A stretch of 64,000 nucleotides of DNA from Cryptomeria japonica. Its lineage: Eukaryota; Streptophyta; Pinopsida; Cupressales; Cupressaceae. This document shows, piece by piece, positions 1-11,552 of the stretch. Under the pieces are notes generated by a model. It did not search any database and was not told the origin of the DNA. It was given only the letters and a program-made list of their open reading frames with translations. The translations under genes and the position numbers were made by a program. Position 1 is the stretch's first letter, and each line of letters opens with the position of its first letter. The stretch lies in the NCBI RefSeq assembly GCF_030272615.1, contig NC_081409.1, positions 473,614,573 to 473,678,572 of the forward strand, read 5' to 3'.

Positions 1-390
1 CTCTATCCATGAAACAATTCTTGTAGGACTATAAATCTATTTTTGACAAGTATTACTCCTTGTTGTCATAAACTTTTAATATCAAATGGAAACAGGGTTG
101 TTCAGTGGTACTTTGTCATTGTTGGCAAAGGGGGAGAAGTACTCTATCTATTTTGGAGAAGTATAGGGGAGAAGTATCTGGATTTAAAATTTTGCTATAT
201 GCTTTGATATATGCTCTGATATCTCAATGTTTATGCTCTATATGCAAAATTGTTATACATCATATTGTTAAAGGGATAGTGTATATGCTTAGGGGGAGCA
301 ATTTTGCTAATGGCATGTTTTTGTTGTAAAACACTTAGATGTCAAAATTTTATTTTCCTAAGTGTTGCCATCAATGCCAAAGGGGGAGAT
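1..390 (+). mobile_element. 3' internal end of a Copia-type element (rest lies left of window)
   Basis: Non-coding tail of a plus-strand Copia element running into its 3' LTR. No protein motif is visible. The stretch contains repeated purine-rich blocks resembling a polypurine tract (around 128-137, 165-174 and 290-298, each with AGGGG or GGGGGAG), and ends in the presumed functional tract AAAGGGGGAGAT at 379-390, which primes plus-strand DNA synthesis in this family. The same arrangement precedes the 3' LTRs of the two better-preserved Copia elements in this window (49126-49137, and on the minus strand at 26438-26450). The short reading frames here are not convincing genes. Confidence 0.75.
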
Positions 391-1536
391 TGTTGGCATT
401 TTTTATGTTCATTTTGTGATTGTTATTTATGGACACACACTTGCATTAAGATCCTCTTCATATGTGTGAGTTAGAGCACAACCGGTATTTGTTCCAACCG
501 GTATGTTGTATTATAGTCTTTAGACTATTGATGTTTTGCAGAATGTGTTTATCGGTCTAAAGTGGCATGTTGACCTTCAAGCGGTTCATGGATACCAAGC
601 GGTACGAGGTATTAAAGTGGCATAACACATTTTTACCAGTCTTCATTTTGACAAACTGGCAAAAAGTATTTTGTATGAACTAGTAATACTCTGTGATGAG
701 TTACCAATCGGCATTTTGTGATGAGTTACCATCCACCGATCGTTTGATGGTGCCGACTCTCTGGCAGTGCTTTTTGTGTTGTGTTACCAGATATGTCCAG
801 ATGCATTGAACCTAGGAAATTGTATTGTAATCCTATTGGACCTACATGAAATCAGATTCCTTTATAAGGACATCATGTCTAGAGTTCTAAGGTTGTTGTT
901 GTTGAGGTTGATGTTGTTGCTAGGGTTCAAGGTAACTGAAGAGTTAGAGAGAGTATGAATGTGTAGAAGACTGAAGTAATGTTGTAATGCATTAATATCG
1001 AGCTATCAAGGATCTAACCAAGCAATCTGTGCTATTTGCTAGATCACTCACTTGTTGATTACTCACATCTTTGACAAGTCTGTAGCCCTTAACTAGGTAG
1101 GCCCAAAAGCCTCTTGTAAATCCTCTAACAAGGTGGTTCACATCTGTGGATCTAAAATCCTCTAGCAAGGTAGTCTTTAATCGGACTTATCTCCTAACAA
1201 AGATTGAGATTCCTAACAGGATCTATTCTAGTAAATAACGTTGTAAGACCTTAACTGGTCTGACCTTAACCGGTCTGGTTTCTATTCTGCAGATAGTTAC
1301 TTGTGAGTCCCATCTCACCGTGGTTTTTCCCATTTGGGTTTCCACGTCAAAATCTCTTGTGTTATGGTGTTTGTGCTTTTGTGGGTGAATACATTATTAG
1401 CTATTTGTTTTGCATGTTTGTTAACCGGTTTGTCTACTAAATTGTTTTACCGGTTTACTGTCAGTCTTGCAAAGTGTTTAAGTGCAAAGATTTTTGGTAT
1501 ACTAATTCACCCCCCCCCCCCTCTTAGTATTCATCA
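391..1536 (+). repeat. Copia 3' LTR
   Basis: Starts TGTTGGCATT directly after a polypurine tract, and ends TTCATCA just after a run of C residues (1510-1521), the same C-rich tail seen at the LTR ends of the other Copia elements here. It is about 1.15 kb long and shares ACCGGT-rich patches with the 43524-50210 family. The matching 5' LTR is outside the window, so the exact end and the target duplication cannot be checked. The right flank is the LTR of Gypsy element C, so this Copia element inserted into C. Confidence 0.7.
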
Positions 1537-1830
1537 AATACGTGGGGAATATTCTCAGGGATGATTCTCATGATCACTGTTCCATCTGCGGCTCTGATTT
1601 CTTGATTTTTTGGATTATATCTTTTGTCACTTACAATTACTAAATCAGCACTTGGTATATTGGATGAAAAACCTCCTGCATGTGTGTAGCCGCTCTATAA
1701 AATTTTATCATGCAATGGGGTTCTGCTACCTTGCTCAAGATGCTCCAAAAAATTCTTGAAATTGAGATTTTCAATTTCAGTATCCCTTATGCTAGACCAA
1801 TGATTTTGAATTCCACTCTACATGAGCACA
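1537..1830 (-). pseudogene. Fragment of the LTR-borne gene family (element C copy)
   Basis: Read on the minus strand, about 95 codons with one stop give a RDTEIENLNFKNFLEHL segment, then a SDKRYNPKNQEIRAADGTVI segment. This matches the N-terminal core of the genes at 53802 and 62883 (RDTEI..., then RYDP/MYDP, then a DGKKTLI strand) and more distantly those at 5523 and 15961. The fragment is cut at its downstream side by the Copia LTR ending at 1536. It lies downstream of the integrase of element C on the same strand, where that element's 3' LTR should be. Function unknown. Membership in the family is fairly sure; the LTR placement is inferred by analogy with the copies at 5523 and 15961. Confidence 0.55.
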
Positions 1831-2580
1831 GACTATTGAAGTGACCAATTGCATGAAAACAATAACTAAAAACAAAATGCAGATTCAAAAAAAATTTGCC
1901 ACCCCACCCAAGTACTTATCTTGACATGACATGAATTTAATGTTGCATTTAATTTTCACCCTCACAAAAAATGATCCTTTAAATTTGCATGTTCCTACTA
2001 AAAGGCAAATCAAGGCTAGTCTGCACATATCAGTTTATAAGTTGGCGGCACCCAAAAATCAAGGTAGATCTCACAAATTCATGTGGTCATGAGAAAGTAG
2101 AATCCCAAAACCAACGATTGGAACTTCGGACTTTTCAACAACTTCAGCTCGAGCGGCTAAGAGAAATTGATTTAAGGGAACAAGTCGATTGATTGGGAAA
2201 TTATGAAAACTTGGAACTTCACAACATGGTTAGAAAATGCAAGGAGCTAGTTACAGGATTCAAAAACACATGAAAGTCATGACTAAGGTCTTTTGACCAT
2301 TAGAAGTGAATAATGTGATTCATAGTGAAGAAACACAAAAGCCCAAAAAATAAAAAGGAAATAAGACTTTTGGGCTAATGACACTATTTGAGTTTCACAT
2401 ATAACATTGGCTCTAAGTGGGGGATAAGTACTAATAGGATGCAGAGAATCTAGAACAACTTTGGCATAAAGCCTTATTCATAGGCAACAAAGTCAAAACA
2501 AACAGGGCAAAACACACCAAACAAAAGGAAAAACAAAACAAAAATATATAAAAAGAGACCCTTGAACAACTTAAATGAAA
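1831..2580 (-). other. Non-coding 3' part of element C, probably its LTR start
   Basis: About 750 bases between the integrase end and the gene fragment at 1537-1830. I see no protein. It holds a hairpin-forming inverted repeat, GCCCAAAA at 2341-2348 facing TTTTGGGC at 2368-2375, and a purine-rich patch at 2417-2426 that lies on the strand opposite to the element's sense. The exact LTR start could not be located. The weak plus-strand reading frame at 1989-2192 has no recognisable motif. Confidence 0.4.
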
Positions 2581-4247
2581 TATTTCAAATCTTCCCCATT
2601 ATAGGAAAGAGGTAGAGGAGTACCATCTAGATAAGCCAGCAGAAAAGTGTTGTCACCAAGAACTTGTCTAATTTTGAAAGGCCCTCTCCATAGTGAATCA
2701 ATTTTTTTGTCTGCACCCTTTGGCTCTCTTTTTCTATCCCAAACAAGAATCGAATCTCCAACTGTGAAACTACTATGCTTGGCATTTTATCAAAAATTAT
2801 CTTTGCCATTTGTTTGTGTCTGGTAATCTTATCCACCACTATATCTCTTTGCTCTACTAACTTGTTTAAATACATGATCCTTTTTTCCACTATTGACTAG
2901 AATTGTTCATCTTCTATAGCCTTCTTTAAATTGAGTGTTGAAAGCTCCAAAGGTGTTGGCAAGGTACGATCCATTCCATAGACAAGTTGAAAAGGAGATA
3001 AACCAATATCTCTTTTATATGTTACTCTATTGGTCCATAGAGCATCATACAACTTATGCTATCCTCTCTAGTTTTCATCTACTAATTTCTTAATGATAGA
3101 GATCAATTTTTTGTTACTAGACTCGGCCTGTCCATTGCCCTAGGGATAATAATTTGATGAATGTGTGAGACTTATACCATATTCATAAAAGAAAAGGGTA
3201 ATTTTAGAAGATGAAAAATAACTAGAATTATCAGCAACAAGCTTCTTAGGAACCCCAAATCTTACTAGAATATTTTCCTTCAAGAAGTTACAAACTACCT
3301 CAGAAGATGTATGCTTTACAGGAATAGCTTCCACCCACTTGGTGAAGTAATCTATAGCCGTCAAGATTTGGGTGTGTCTAGCAATAGAATTGGGATTAAT
3401 TGGGCAATAAAATCCATACCCTGATGCTAAAAGGGTTCATTAATGACCACAGGTCTCAGAGGAAAAGCAGCCAAATGGGGTCTCCAGTAAACACTAAACA
3501 CTTTTCACACTTTGACACCCATTCATAAGTATCCTTGAACATTATTGGCCAATATAATTTTTAATGAATAATTTTAAAAGCAATCACAGAGGCTGAGAAA
3601 TGACCCCCACATGCTTCATTATAGAAACCTTCTAATAGCCTTTTATGTTGTTCCTTATCAACACACCTAAGGAAAGTGACATCTACTCCTCTTTTGTCAA
3701 TGTTTCCCTTCCAAATAACTTACTTGTTGGCTTTAAGATTCAAATTTCTTTTTTCTTTAGGAGACAAATGTGAAGGGTAATCACCATATGTTAAGAAATA
3801 TGAAATATCAAAGATCCAGTCATCTATTGTACTAGTAAATAAGACAAGGGGTAGGTCTTCTTCTTCAACTACTTCACTTTCTGCAATAATTTTAGCTAAA
3901 CCTTTTCCTATAACCAGATTAGTAGGTCTAATGTCCATATAATATTATTATACCTTTGCTACATAGGATCCCCTTCTATTACATCCAATCTCTTGCTGAG
4001 TGAGAATACTTTTCATAGCAGTTTCAAGAATGAAAACAATGAAATGAGAATGCAAAACATAGAATCTGAAACTTTTTAAGGCTTTCATGATAGCATAGCC
4101 ATGCTTTTCGAGTGAAAAATACTTGAGTTCATATTTATTGAGAGGAATACTCATGAAAGATATGGAAGCTTCAATACCTTCTTCACTCTTCTGCAATAAT
4201 ATAGCCCACAAAGTATGTTTAGATGCATAACTATAAATAATGAAGTC
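2581..4247 (-). pseudogene. Ty3/Gypsy (Tat-like) pol C-terminus: RNase H and integrase, element C
   Basis: Minus-strand remnant in domain order. RNase H begins about 4235 (DFIIYSYASKHT, then ILLQ). A conserved linker after RNase H follows (DIRPTNLVIGKGLAK near 3930). Next come the H2C2-like N-terminal part of integrase (near 3600-3700), the integrase core (MTAIDYFTKWVEAIPVKHTS and LVADNSSYF, 3364-3200), and the C-terminal tail (KLDKFL, then an LPLSYNGEDLKYF-type end near 2590). Several stops and frameshifts break it, so it is non-functional. The upstream half (gag, protease, first RNase H, RT) is at 32296-36000, separated from this piece by the insertions of B and F. No archaeal-type RNase H lies between RNase H and integrase here. 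Confidence 0.85.
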
Positions 4248-5522
4248 TGATAGTCCTGCAAAATGACCAGAAAAAATTTGATGTTCTCTTGAAAACTTTG
4301 ATCATTTTGAATTAATTTTTCTCTCCGTTATTGCCCTTAAGCTTAGGTTTTAGGGTTTATGCATTTTTTATTAAGTCCTATTGTTAAACCCTTAAACATG
4401 CTATAATCTTGTGTTACTTTTTCACTTAAGGTTGAGGGTCATCCTATCATTGAAGGGGGCATTTCCTTTCCTAGGCATTTTTATTTTGTCAGCCCCTTGT
4501 TAATTTCTCTGAAGTCTTGTGCGCTATTATTTTGTAATTTCTGTGGTTGGGTCCCCCTTTATTTCCTAGGGTTATGTCTTTTCCTATCATCCTAGGTGAG
4601 TCCCCTTTTAATTTTATTAGTGAGCGCTTTATTATTTTCCTAAGCCTGTGCCTTATATTTTTTGTCGATATCTATAGGATAAAGATTGAGCTACTAAATT
4701 TTCTTCTATTTGCACATGTATTAAATGGACAGTGATGTTTTAATCAAAATCAAAAAGGTGTTTGATGGTTAAGTGGCTAGAGTTGGTATTCACCGGGGTA
4801 GAGGGATAACATTGGAGTAGATCGGATGGTCCCGACAACCCCGCAGTCGAAGATGTGAGGAGGATAATCATTGCGGCATCGTGAGGTGATGCCATGTGTC
4901 CAAGGAGAGACAAGGTAAGTCGATGGTGGGATCGGTGAGATGGTTGTGAGATGAAAGTGAGCTAGATGTGTTACATCATACCTTTTAACGGGCCCACTTG
5001 CCACATATGATAGTCAATGTCAGATTGACTAGTCTGGTTTGTGCAATTTGCTAGTGTGGAAATGATCAATGGTTTAGATTCAGATTTGATTCAAATGAAA
5101 ATGGAGTCATTTTCTACACTTACATGAGTAGTAATGGTGGATAGGACAGTGACTCTTTGCTCCAAAAAATAATTAAATGCATTTTTTGAGTTATTTTGAG
5201 TCACCAAAGCATTCAGAAGAGATCAAAGAGTGATTCCATAGCCAAAGGAGATTTCAACAACTTCCTGTAGTGTGAAATTAGGGTTTTCTAGTGCATTTTA
5301 AAGTAGTAAGTCATTTGATCTTTTCTCATCTGTATTAATGCAAATTAAAGTTGTGAATTGCATGTAAATCATAGGAAAAGAGTTATAAATTGTTCTAGGG
5401 TTAGAGGTTAGATAGAGAAGGGTGAGAATTCTCCTGAATTGTTGTTGCAATTAAGTTTTCCTGCTAGCCCTAGTCTTTTCCTTCTGGATTCAAAGATTAT
5501 AGTAAAAACCCTAGTTTAGGAG
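4248..5522 (+). other. LTR start upstream of the LTR gene, no gene seen
   Basis: About 1.3 kb of U3 leader. It is T-rich from 4300 to 4740, with three CCTAGG palindromes (4470, 4565, 4591) and one CCTAAG (4639). A GC-richer block follows at 4780-4990, and an A/T-rich leader precedes the ATG at 5523. The minus-strand frame at 4777-5004 has no supporting motif. No clear TATA box could be assigned to the gene's own promoter. Confidence 0.4.
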
Positions 5523-8500
5523 ATGGCACCTCAAAGAAATCATTCGAGACAGATAGAATTCTTGAAGATAAATATTTATGATGATTTCTTACACCAATTG
5601 AAGTTGTCAACTAATGATAAGTACCAAGGGAGGACGTTTTCTCATGGACAAACCCTAGGTGAAGGTTTAGTTGACAAAGCTTGTAAGATATCAGATGCAA
5701 AGGTGCCTATGTTAGGGCTTAACATATTCAGACTATGGTTTGGTCTGACGAATTCACCAGCCCCACTTTCACAGGCATGGCAGTATGAATTAGGAAAATT
5801 GGTGGTGCCTAATGTGTTCATGGTTGTTGACCTACTTAGATTAATTGCAGATAGATATGACCCAATTCTGAGGGTCATAAAAGGCAATGAGGGATAATTT
5901 TTTCTATCTATCACAAGAGAGGAGTTTTAAAAAGTATTTGATCTAGATGAGCCTTCTGCAATCTTGGAACCTATTTATTTAGAGGAACTAAGGAAAGAAT
6001 ATGAAAAGACAAGGTATTTGATCAGAGCAAGATTTCTCCCATCCCACTTGGCTAAGGTAGTAGACAGTTAGTATTATATTGGCCCAAGTGCTAAAGATCC
6101 TTTTCCAATTGATACTTTTGCACACTTTTCAAGGCTACATTCTTCTCAATGTGTCATATTTTAGGTCTCCACCCAGGCACAGTAATCCCAAAAGCATATA
6201 TGCACATGGAGATTCAGATTCAATATCCCCATTTTGCAATAATATATGACTTTGCTTCATACTTTTCAGACAAGATACGTGAGGGGTTGTTGCAGATTAA
6301 AAAGGGGGACATTAATACCTCATTTTACTGGTATTCCATCCTTATGTACATGTTCTTGTATAAGAATGCAGATTTCTTTGCAGAAGAAATAGAATTGAGA
6401 AGGGTGGTGAATGGAGAAAGCATGCATGTACAAGTTTGGAGCATGGATATGTCATGGGATAAAAAAGATGTGAGCTATGTGATATTTGACAATTGCTTTA
6501 CATCCAGGCTTAGGGCTTGACTGGTAGTAAATCCACTAAGGATTCCAATGGAGTTGCATTACTTTTTGAGGCCAATGGAAAGAAGGCCAATTTTGAAGCT
6601 TGAGCATAATTGGGGGGATAGTATTCCCTATTTTGTAAGCACAGTTATAAGGGTACATGGTTTTCATGGACAACCACATATATTGCCTATCAATGTTCCA
6701 CTTATATTAGGATTTGAAAAAGTTATGTGGCAGTTGGGTTGCATACATGAAGAAGAGCTAACAAAGAAAGGTAAAGGCACCTTCTTCCCTGATTACACTA
6801 TAGTTCCTTATTTTTTAATTCTTAAAGGAGGATGGGTCCATTTTGAAAAGGTTCTTTCTCCTTATTATTTGAGAGTCGGCATAAAGAGGCATAGTGACCC
6901 AAAGGGTTTCTTTCAAATGTTTAGAAGAAGAATAAAAGGAATCTAGATGCCTCATTATTTTGAATTTCCAGAAGATCTTATCAGGAATGAGCTTGATTTA
7001 AATAAACAAGAGGTCGGGAAAGAAAGACGGTTGGCTTATAAGAAGATCCTTGATAAAGTCCATAGGTTGGAACCAAAGTATGATTCATTGAGTGAGTTCA
7101 GACCATTTTATAGGAAAATGGATCATTTGATGGAAAATTTTGATGAAGTTATGTATGACCTAATGGATTAAGTGGAGCAATTGGAGATAGTAGGTGGCCA
7201 AGAAATAAGAAAAGAGCCTCCAAGATTAACAACTCAGCAAAGGCTACTATCAAAGCCTCCACAACAAAGGCCCCAAGTACAAAGGTCAACATCACCAGAA
7301 GAAGGGGGACCAAAGGAGGTGATCCCTATTCACATGCTTCCAAGAGGGAAGGTTATCTATAGAAGGGTACGGGATGAGGGTGACAGTGAACAGGAACAAG
7401 AGATAAAGAGGAAGGGGAAGGGGATAATGGAACAAGAAAAACCCCTTGAACCTCAACAGGGACCTCTTAAGGGAGTAGTTATTATAGATGTCGAGTCTTC
7501 ACTTGAAAAATCCCTTCATCTCCTCCTTCACCTCCTCCATCTAAAAGGCAAAACATTGACAAGCCTGAAGAATAGCCTGCACCCAGAACCAGAGGAGGAG
7601 AATGTGATCATTCTTACTAATCAAGAGTTGTAGGTTGGGATCTCATCTCTGTTAGGTCCTAGAGACAACTAAGAGGGGGGGGTGAATCAGTCGTCAACAA
7701 ATTTCAAACCAAAAACAACTTAACCAACTTAATGCTTAATACCAGTAAACCAGTTAAGTATGTCAGTAAACAGTTTTAACAGTTAATAGCTATACCGATA
7801 AAGATTAATGCATGAAACATAAACACAAAGTCATCCATAACACATGACACCAATATTTGTACGTGGAAACCCTGTAAGGGGAAAAACCACAATGGGAAAC
7901 CTTACCCACAATCAGATGATACTACTGCAGATAGTAAGTGTACATAAATGGGGTCTGCACATGCAAAAAGGCCAACAGCCTAAAGCTCACTGCTCAATCA
8001 CAAAATGAGTCACACTGACTACAATTGGATGGTTAAATCCAATAAGAATGTACTACACAAAATAGCATCTTCTTATGCTGGATTCAGTACCGATGTAATG
8101 CTGATATGCTTTCTCAAAAACCTAGCTTCATCTTCAAATGATGTCTTCATGTATAGCTCTGCTTAATCTCGCATATACCTTCACACAATTCTTTTTCGCA
8201 TTCCACACACTTGATCTTACAAATAAGATATTACATTTATACCATAACCTAAGACCAATTTTAGTAGGTCAGCTCTACAAGATACTACAATAAAAACATT
8301 TTACAAACAATATAATATCCGATGCAATAACTGATTGAACATGTCGGCTTAATGCATTTACAACAATAATTAATCATTTCCTTAGCGTGTCATGCTGATC
8401 TGGAAAAGATAAACCTGCTGATGTAACCCTAGGTAACCCTGGACCTATTTGTTGGTAAAAGCAAATATGCAAATATGAATATACCAATGAACAAAAATTA

Positions 8501-10270
8501 GGACAAGATGTCCAAAAGATGTGTTCGGCATTACCAAGTGTCTTCCACATAATTCTGAGTACCGGTGATCATTATATCCTATCGGTGAACCATATACCAA
8601 TAATTGTGCAATAGTTACTTACTTATCTGTGACTGCTTGCTGGATCTCCAAAGTGCTAGTGTTTTAGTAGGTGTTGACATCAATGACAAAACCATACCAA
8701 AATACCAACAATCTCCACCAAGGTCATTAGATTGGGACCTTTCTCCATTGGATATACAAGGAAGAGCTTTCAAAGATGCAAGAAAAGAGGCTCGTCAGAT
8801 GAGGCTTTTGTACAAAGCCAAGCTTTCTTGTAGTTAGTATGGAAGATGAAGATTGATGAATATAAAAGGATATGTGAAGAAAGGAATGCTCAAAAGCTAG
8901 AATGAAGTAAAGGCTAAGATGATAGAAGAATTTATAAGAATCATTGTTGAAGAAGGAAGAAGAATCATTAGCCAAGAAGGGGTCCTAATTCTGCCTGAGT
9001 GGGATATTGTTGATGCAGTGGCCTTGGATGCCATCAGGAAATCAGAATAGAAGCCTTTCAATTCTGAAGAATAAGCTAGGTTGGTATTAAAAGGAACTGA
9101 ATTTGTGCAAGATTATGCCACACTAGCCATTTGGTCATTGGAACAAGGACCTAGAAGACCTGATATTAATGATATTAGCCCTAATTTGAGGGGAATCCTA
9201 ATAGTCAAGAGAGTTGCAGATACATCAAATGTAGAAGCTTCAAAGTTAATTATGGATGTGGCCACATTGGCCCATGAGACAGCTAAATGGGAAAAGGTAG
9301 ATAAAGAAGAATGCCAAAGAAAGTATGAAAACCTTTTTGGTGAATATACCAAAGTGCAACATAGATGTATTGAGTTGAAGTCTAAGGTTCAACTTCTAGA
9401 ACAGAAACAATTGGAAGCATCCCCTGTTGCCCTATAACTATTTCAGCACCTTCAACATCAAGGTCTCCTCCTATTACCCTTGTTGATGCAGCCACTCAGT
9501 GTTCTTCATTAGAGCCAATTGTTGAAGAACCAACTAGTTCAACTAATCCAACAAGAGCTCAACTATTGAAGAAGATTACAGAATTGGAAAATAAACTGAA
9601 GAAATTAAAGGATCAGTTTGCCTTTGAGAAAAGAGAAATAGTTAGCTCTATACTAACTCACTTAAATAAAAAAGTTGACAACAAATTGAATAGTTTTCAT
9701 TCTCTATATTCTTCATTGTTTAATATTCAAGGTTTTGATTAGGATAAAGATGTGGTAATACCTCTATTTACCAAAGGGTTACCAAGGGAAAATGATCTTA
9801 GACTAATGTCAATGGCTTCTACATATCATTTTGAGAGGCCACCTACACTTCAACCAGCCTATTTGTTGGTAAAGTCAATGCAAGAAGCTCAAATCCAACA
9901 AGAGATTATAGAGAGAAAGATAAGAGAGCTGATGAGGAGTTTCAATGAGTTAATTGATGCACTTCTGTCAGGGATTTTGGATAAGAATGGAGTTGTTAAG
10001 CCTTTAAAGCTATGGAAGAAAGAGGTAGAGAGAATCATCAATACTCGGGTGGAATTAATTTGTGAGGATCTAGATACTGATTTGCTAGAGAACAGTATGG
10101 ATAAAATAGTATGCACAAGGACATTTTTTGAATCCTTTGAAAGAGAAGCAAATGAAGTAGTTGTAAAGTATGCTCCATATAGGGAAAATGTTGATGAGGT
10201 CATGAGTTTTAGGTGGAAATTTGATGAAGAGTACAATGAATGGAGAAAGACATATTTCAATGAAGAATAA
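5523..10270 (+). pseudogene. LTR-borne large gene of element B, interrupted by a solo Copia LTR
   Basis: Unknown protein family. Starting at the ATG at 5523, the core is YELGKLVVPNVFMVVDLLRL then ADRYDP (5790-5865), very close to the NLGKLVVPNVFVDVELMK core of the gene at 15961. A stop (5895) and a frameshift near 6150 follow. One frame then runs 6149-7633 with stops at 6518, 6944 and 7169, covering a MHVQVW region, a long middle part and a Pro/Gln/Glu-rich basic linker (7200-7600). The solo LTR 7650-8710 interrupts it. The gene resumes with an EGVLILPEWDI block (about 8940-9010), a helical segment (9081-9437) and a C-terminal helical part (9752-10270) in another frame. Counting both sides it would be about 1200 residues. 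No RT, integrase, protease or zinc knuckle is seen. It is clearly decayed. Confidence 0.65.
7650..8710 (-). repeat. Solo Copia LTR, reverse orientation
   Basis: Reverse complement of the LTR family seen at 43524-44558 and 49138-50210. Its left end TGTTAGGTCC plus a G-run is the complement of the C-rich LTR tail, and its right end TACCAACA is the complement of the TGTTGGTA LTR start. It is flanked by a perfect 5-base duplication ATCTC (7645-7649 and 8711-8715). No internal region is present, so it is a solo LTR left by recombination between the two LTRs of a full element. It splits the LTR-borne gene of element B in its linker region. Confidence 0.88.
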
Positions 10271-10570
10271 GGATTGCAAATAGTTAGCTAGCTGGCTTAT
10301 TGATGTGATGGTTTAGTAAACAGTTTTGTCTTCTTGTAGCAGTTACCTTTTTTAACACAAGCAACAGCAAGGTGGCCCATATCAGGATCTTTTTCAATAA
10401 TAACAAGGAAGACCGAGTGCATGAAGTGCTATGGTGAAGCAGTTATAGATAGTTTGGTCTTGGTTGTGACATTTCTCAAAAGGAATATTTTGTAACAGAA
10501 TTATGTATGTCCGGTCATTTTGATGACAGGTGTCTCCTCTGGCCCGAAGCTTGTTTGCTCCTTTATTTTC

Positions 10571-10580
10571 TATAAAAGGG
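10571..10580 (+). promoter_or_regulatory. TATA box in the LTR of element B
   Basis: TATAAAAGGG preceded by TTTTC, 300 bases after the end of the LTR-borne gene and about 950 bases before the LTR end. This is the expected place for the genomic-RNA promoter of the retrotransposon (U3/R border). Transcription should start roughly 30 bases downstream. Confidence 0.55.
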
Positions 10581-11531
10581 AATTCAAGGCTAGGAGACAA
10601 GGTTCCAATTCCAACTTTGTACTTAGTTTTATAATCAGAGTCATAGGTTCCATTAGCAGGTTTTAGGTGCAAATGAGCAAAGTGTAAAGTCTTTTTGCAA
10701 AGCAAAAATATAATGAGTCTTATGTCATGTTTCATGCAGGTTTTGAAGGACTGAATTGTATATGTTTTTATGACAAATATAGAATTTGAGTTAATGAAAT
10801 AGAATCCAAACTTATTTCTCTCCATTGTATGATTCTACTATCTTTTGAATGAAATATAATCAAGGGTTTCTTTCATTCATTGCATTGTTGTGATGTATGT
10901 GATTTCTGTTTATGCTTTGATCTAAGGGGTCAATTAAATGCTTAAACAAAATTGCAAAGTGGTAGGGCTTGTGTAGGGATTTTGATAAGTATTTAAGGTT
11001 TGGGTCATAGAAGAGATATATTGTAATGCAATATGGTCTTAGTCCAACATGCTATCAAATAAATTATGTTGTAATTCATCTTACATTTCATGAATTTGAC
11101 TCCCCAATAGAATAAGGCACTAGTTATAGCTTGTCATAGTCTTTACAATCCATTTTGTGCTTTGTTTCATCTATATTTGTTATAAATTGATTTATTATCA
11201 GAATATATTTCGCTTCATGTCTATTATTATATGTTTTCTCCATCTCATGCTCCAATAGGTTGAGGATCACTGAATAATTCATCATTCTTGAGCATTCTCC
11301 CTCTTTGTTGAGCCTGTATATGAGATTATCTGCTTTGTTTTAGTGTAATTTGTGAGTATGGTGCAGAGATCATAAATTCACTAACGGATCATCCTCTCGG
11401 GTCTTGCAGAGCCCAAAGTGTAGAAGGATCTATTGAATCCTTGTCAGTTGGTCCAAGATTCTAGAGGATTTTGATTGAAGAATCAACTTGGATTTTGCCT
11501 TTTGTAGTGTAAACCCTTTGGGGAACCAACA
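10581..11531 (+). other. Putative R-U5 part of LTR of element B
   Basis: About 950 bases with no gene. The minus-strand frame at 10394-10825 lacks any motif. The end, 11414-11531 (from CAAAGTGTAGAAGGATCT to GGAACCAACA), is repeated at 20043-20186 as the remnant of the 3' LTR. Confidence 0.5.
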
Positions 11532-11534
11532 AAA

Positions 11535-11552
11535 TGGCAACTCTGTTGGGGA
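11535..11552 (+). other. Primer-binding site of element B
   Basis: TGGCAACTCTGTTGGGGA lies 3 bases after the LTR end CCAACA. It resembles the TGG(C/G)NACTC(T/C)GCTGGGGA-like primer sites of plant Tat/Ogre elements and that of element C (TGGGGACTCTGCTAGGGA, minus strand, 36613-36631). It is where a tRNA would prime minus-strand DNA synthesis. The tRNA species was not determined. Confidence 0.65.

Larger units (their letters stand above)
4248..11531 (+). repeat. Giant 5' LTR of Tat-like element B, containing a gene
   Basis: Begins TGATAGTCCTGC immediately after AAGTC (4243-4247) and ends GGAACCAACA immediately before a primer-binding-site-like sequence. The same LTR end recurs at 20043-20186, followed by a second AAGTC (20187-20191), giving a perfect 5-base target duplication around 4248-20186. 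The flanking reading frame of element C is RNase H on one side and the RT/RNase H connection on the other, so B clearly split C there. No other LTR end or primer site occurs between 4248 and 11531. I therefore infer that the whole 7.3 kb (about 6.2 kb without the solo Copia LTR) is one LTR and that the gene at 5523-10270 lies in its U3 part. Confidence 0.65.

Noticed and set aside
105-329. Short plus-strand frame at the window start
   Set aside because: Falls in the non-coding tail of a Copia element just before its polypurine tract.
10394-10825. 143-codon minus-strand frame
   Set aside because: It lies antisense in the presumed R-U5 of B, over the TATA box, with no motif.
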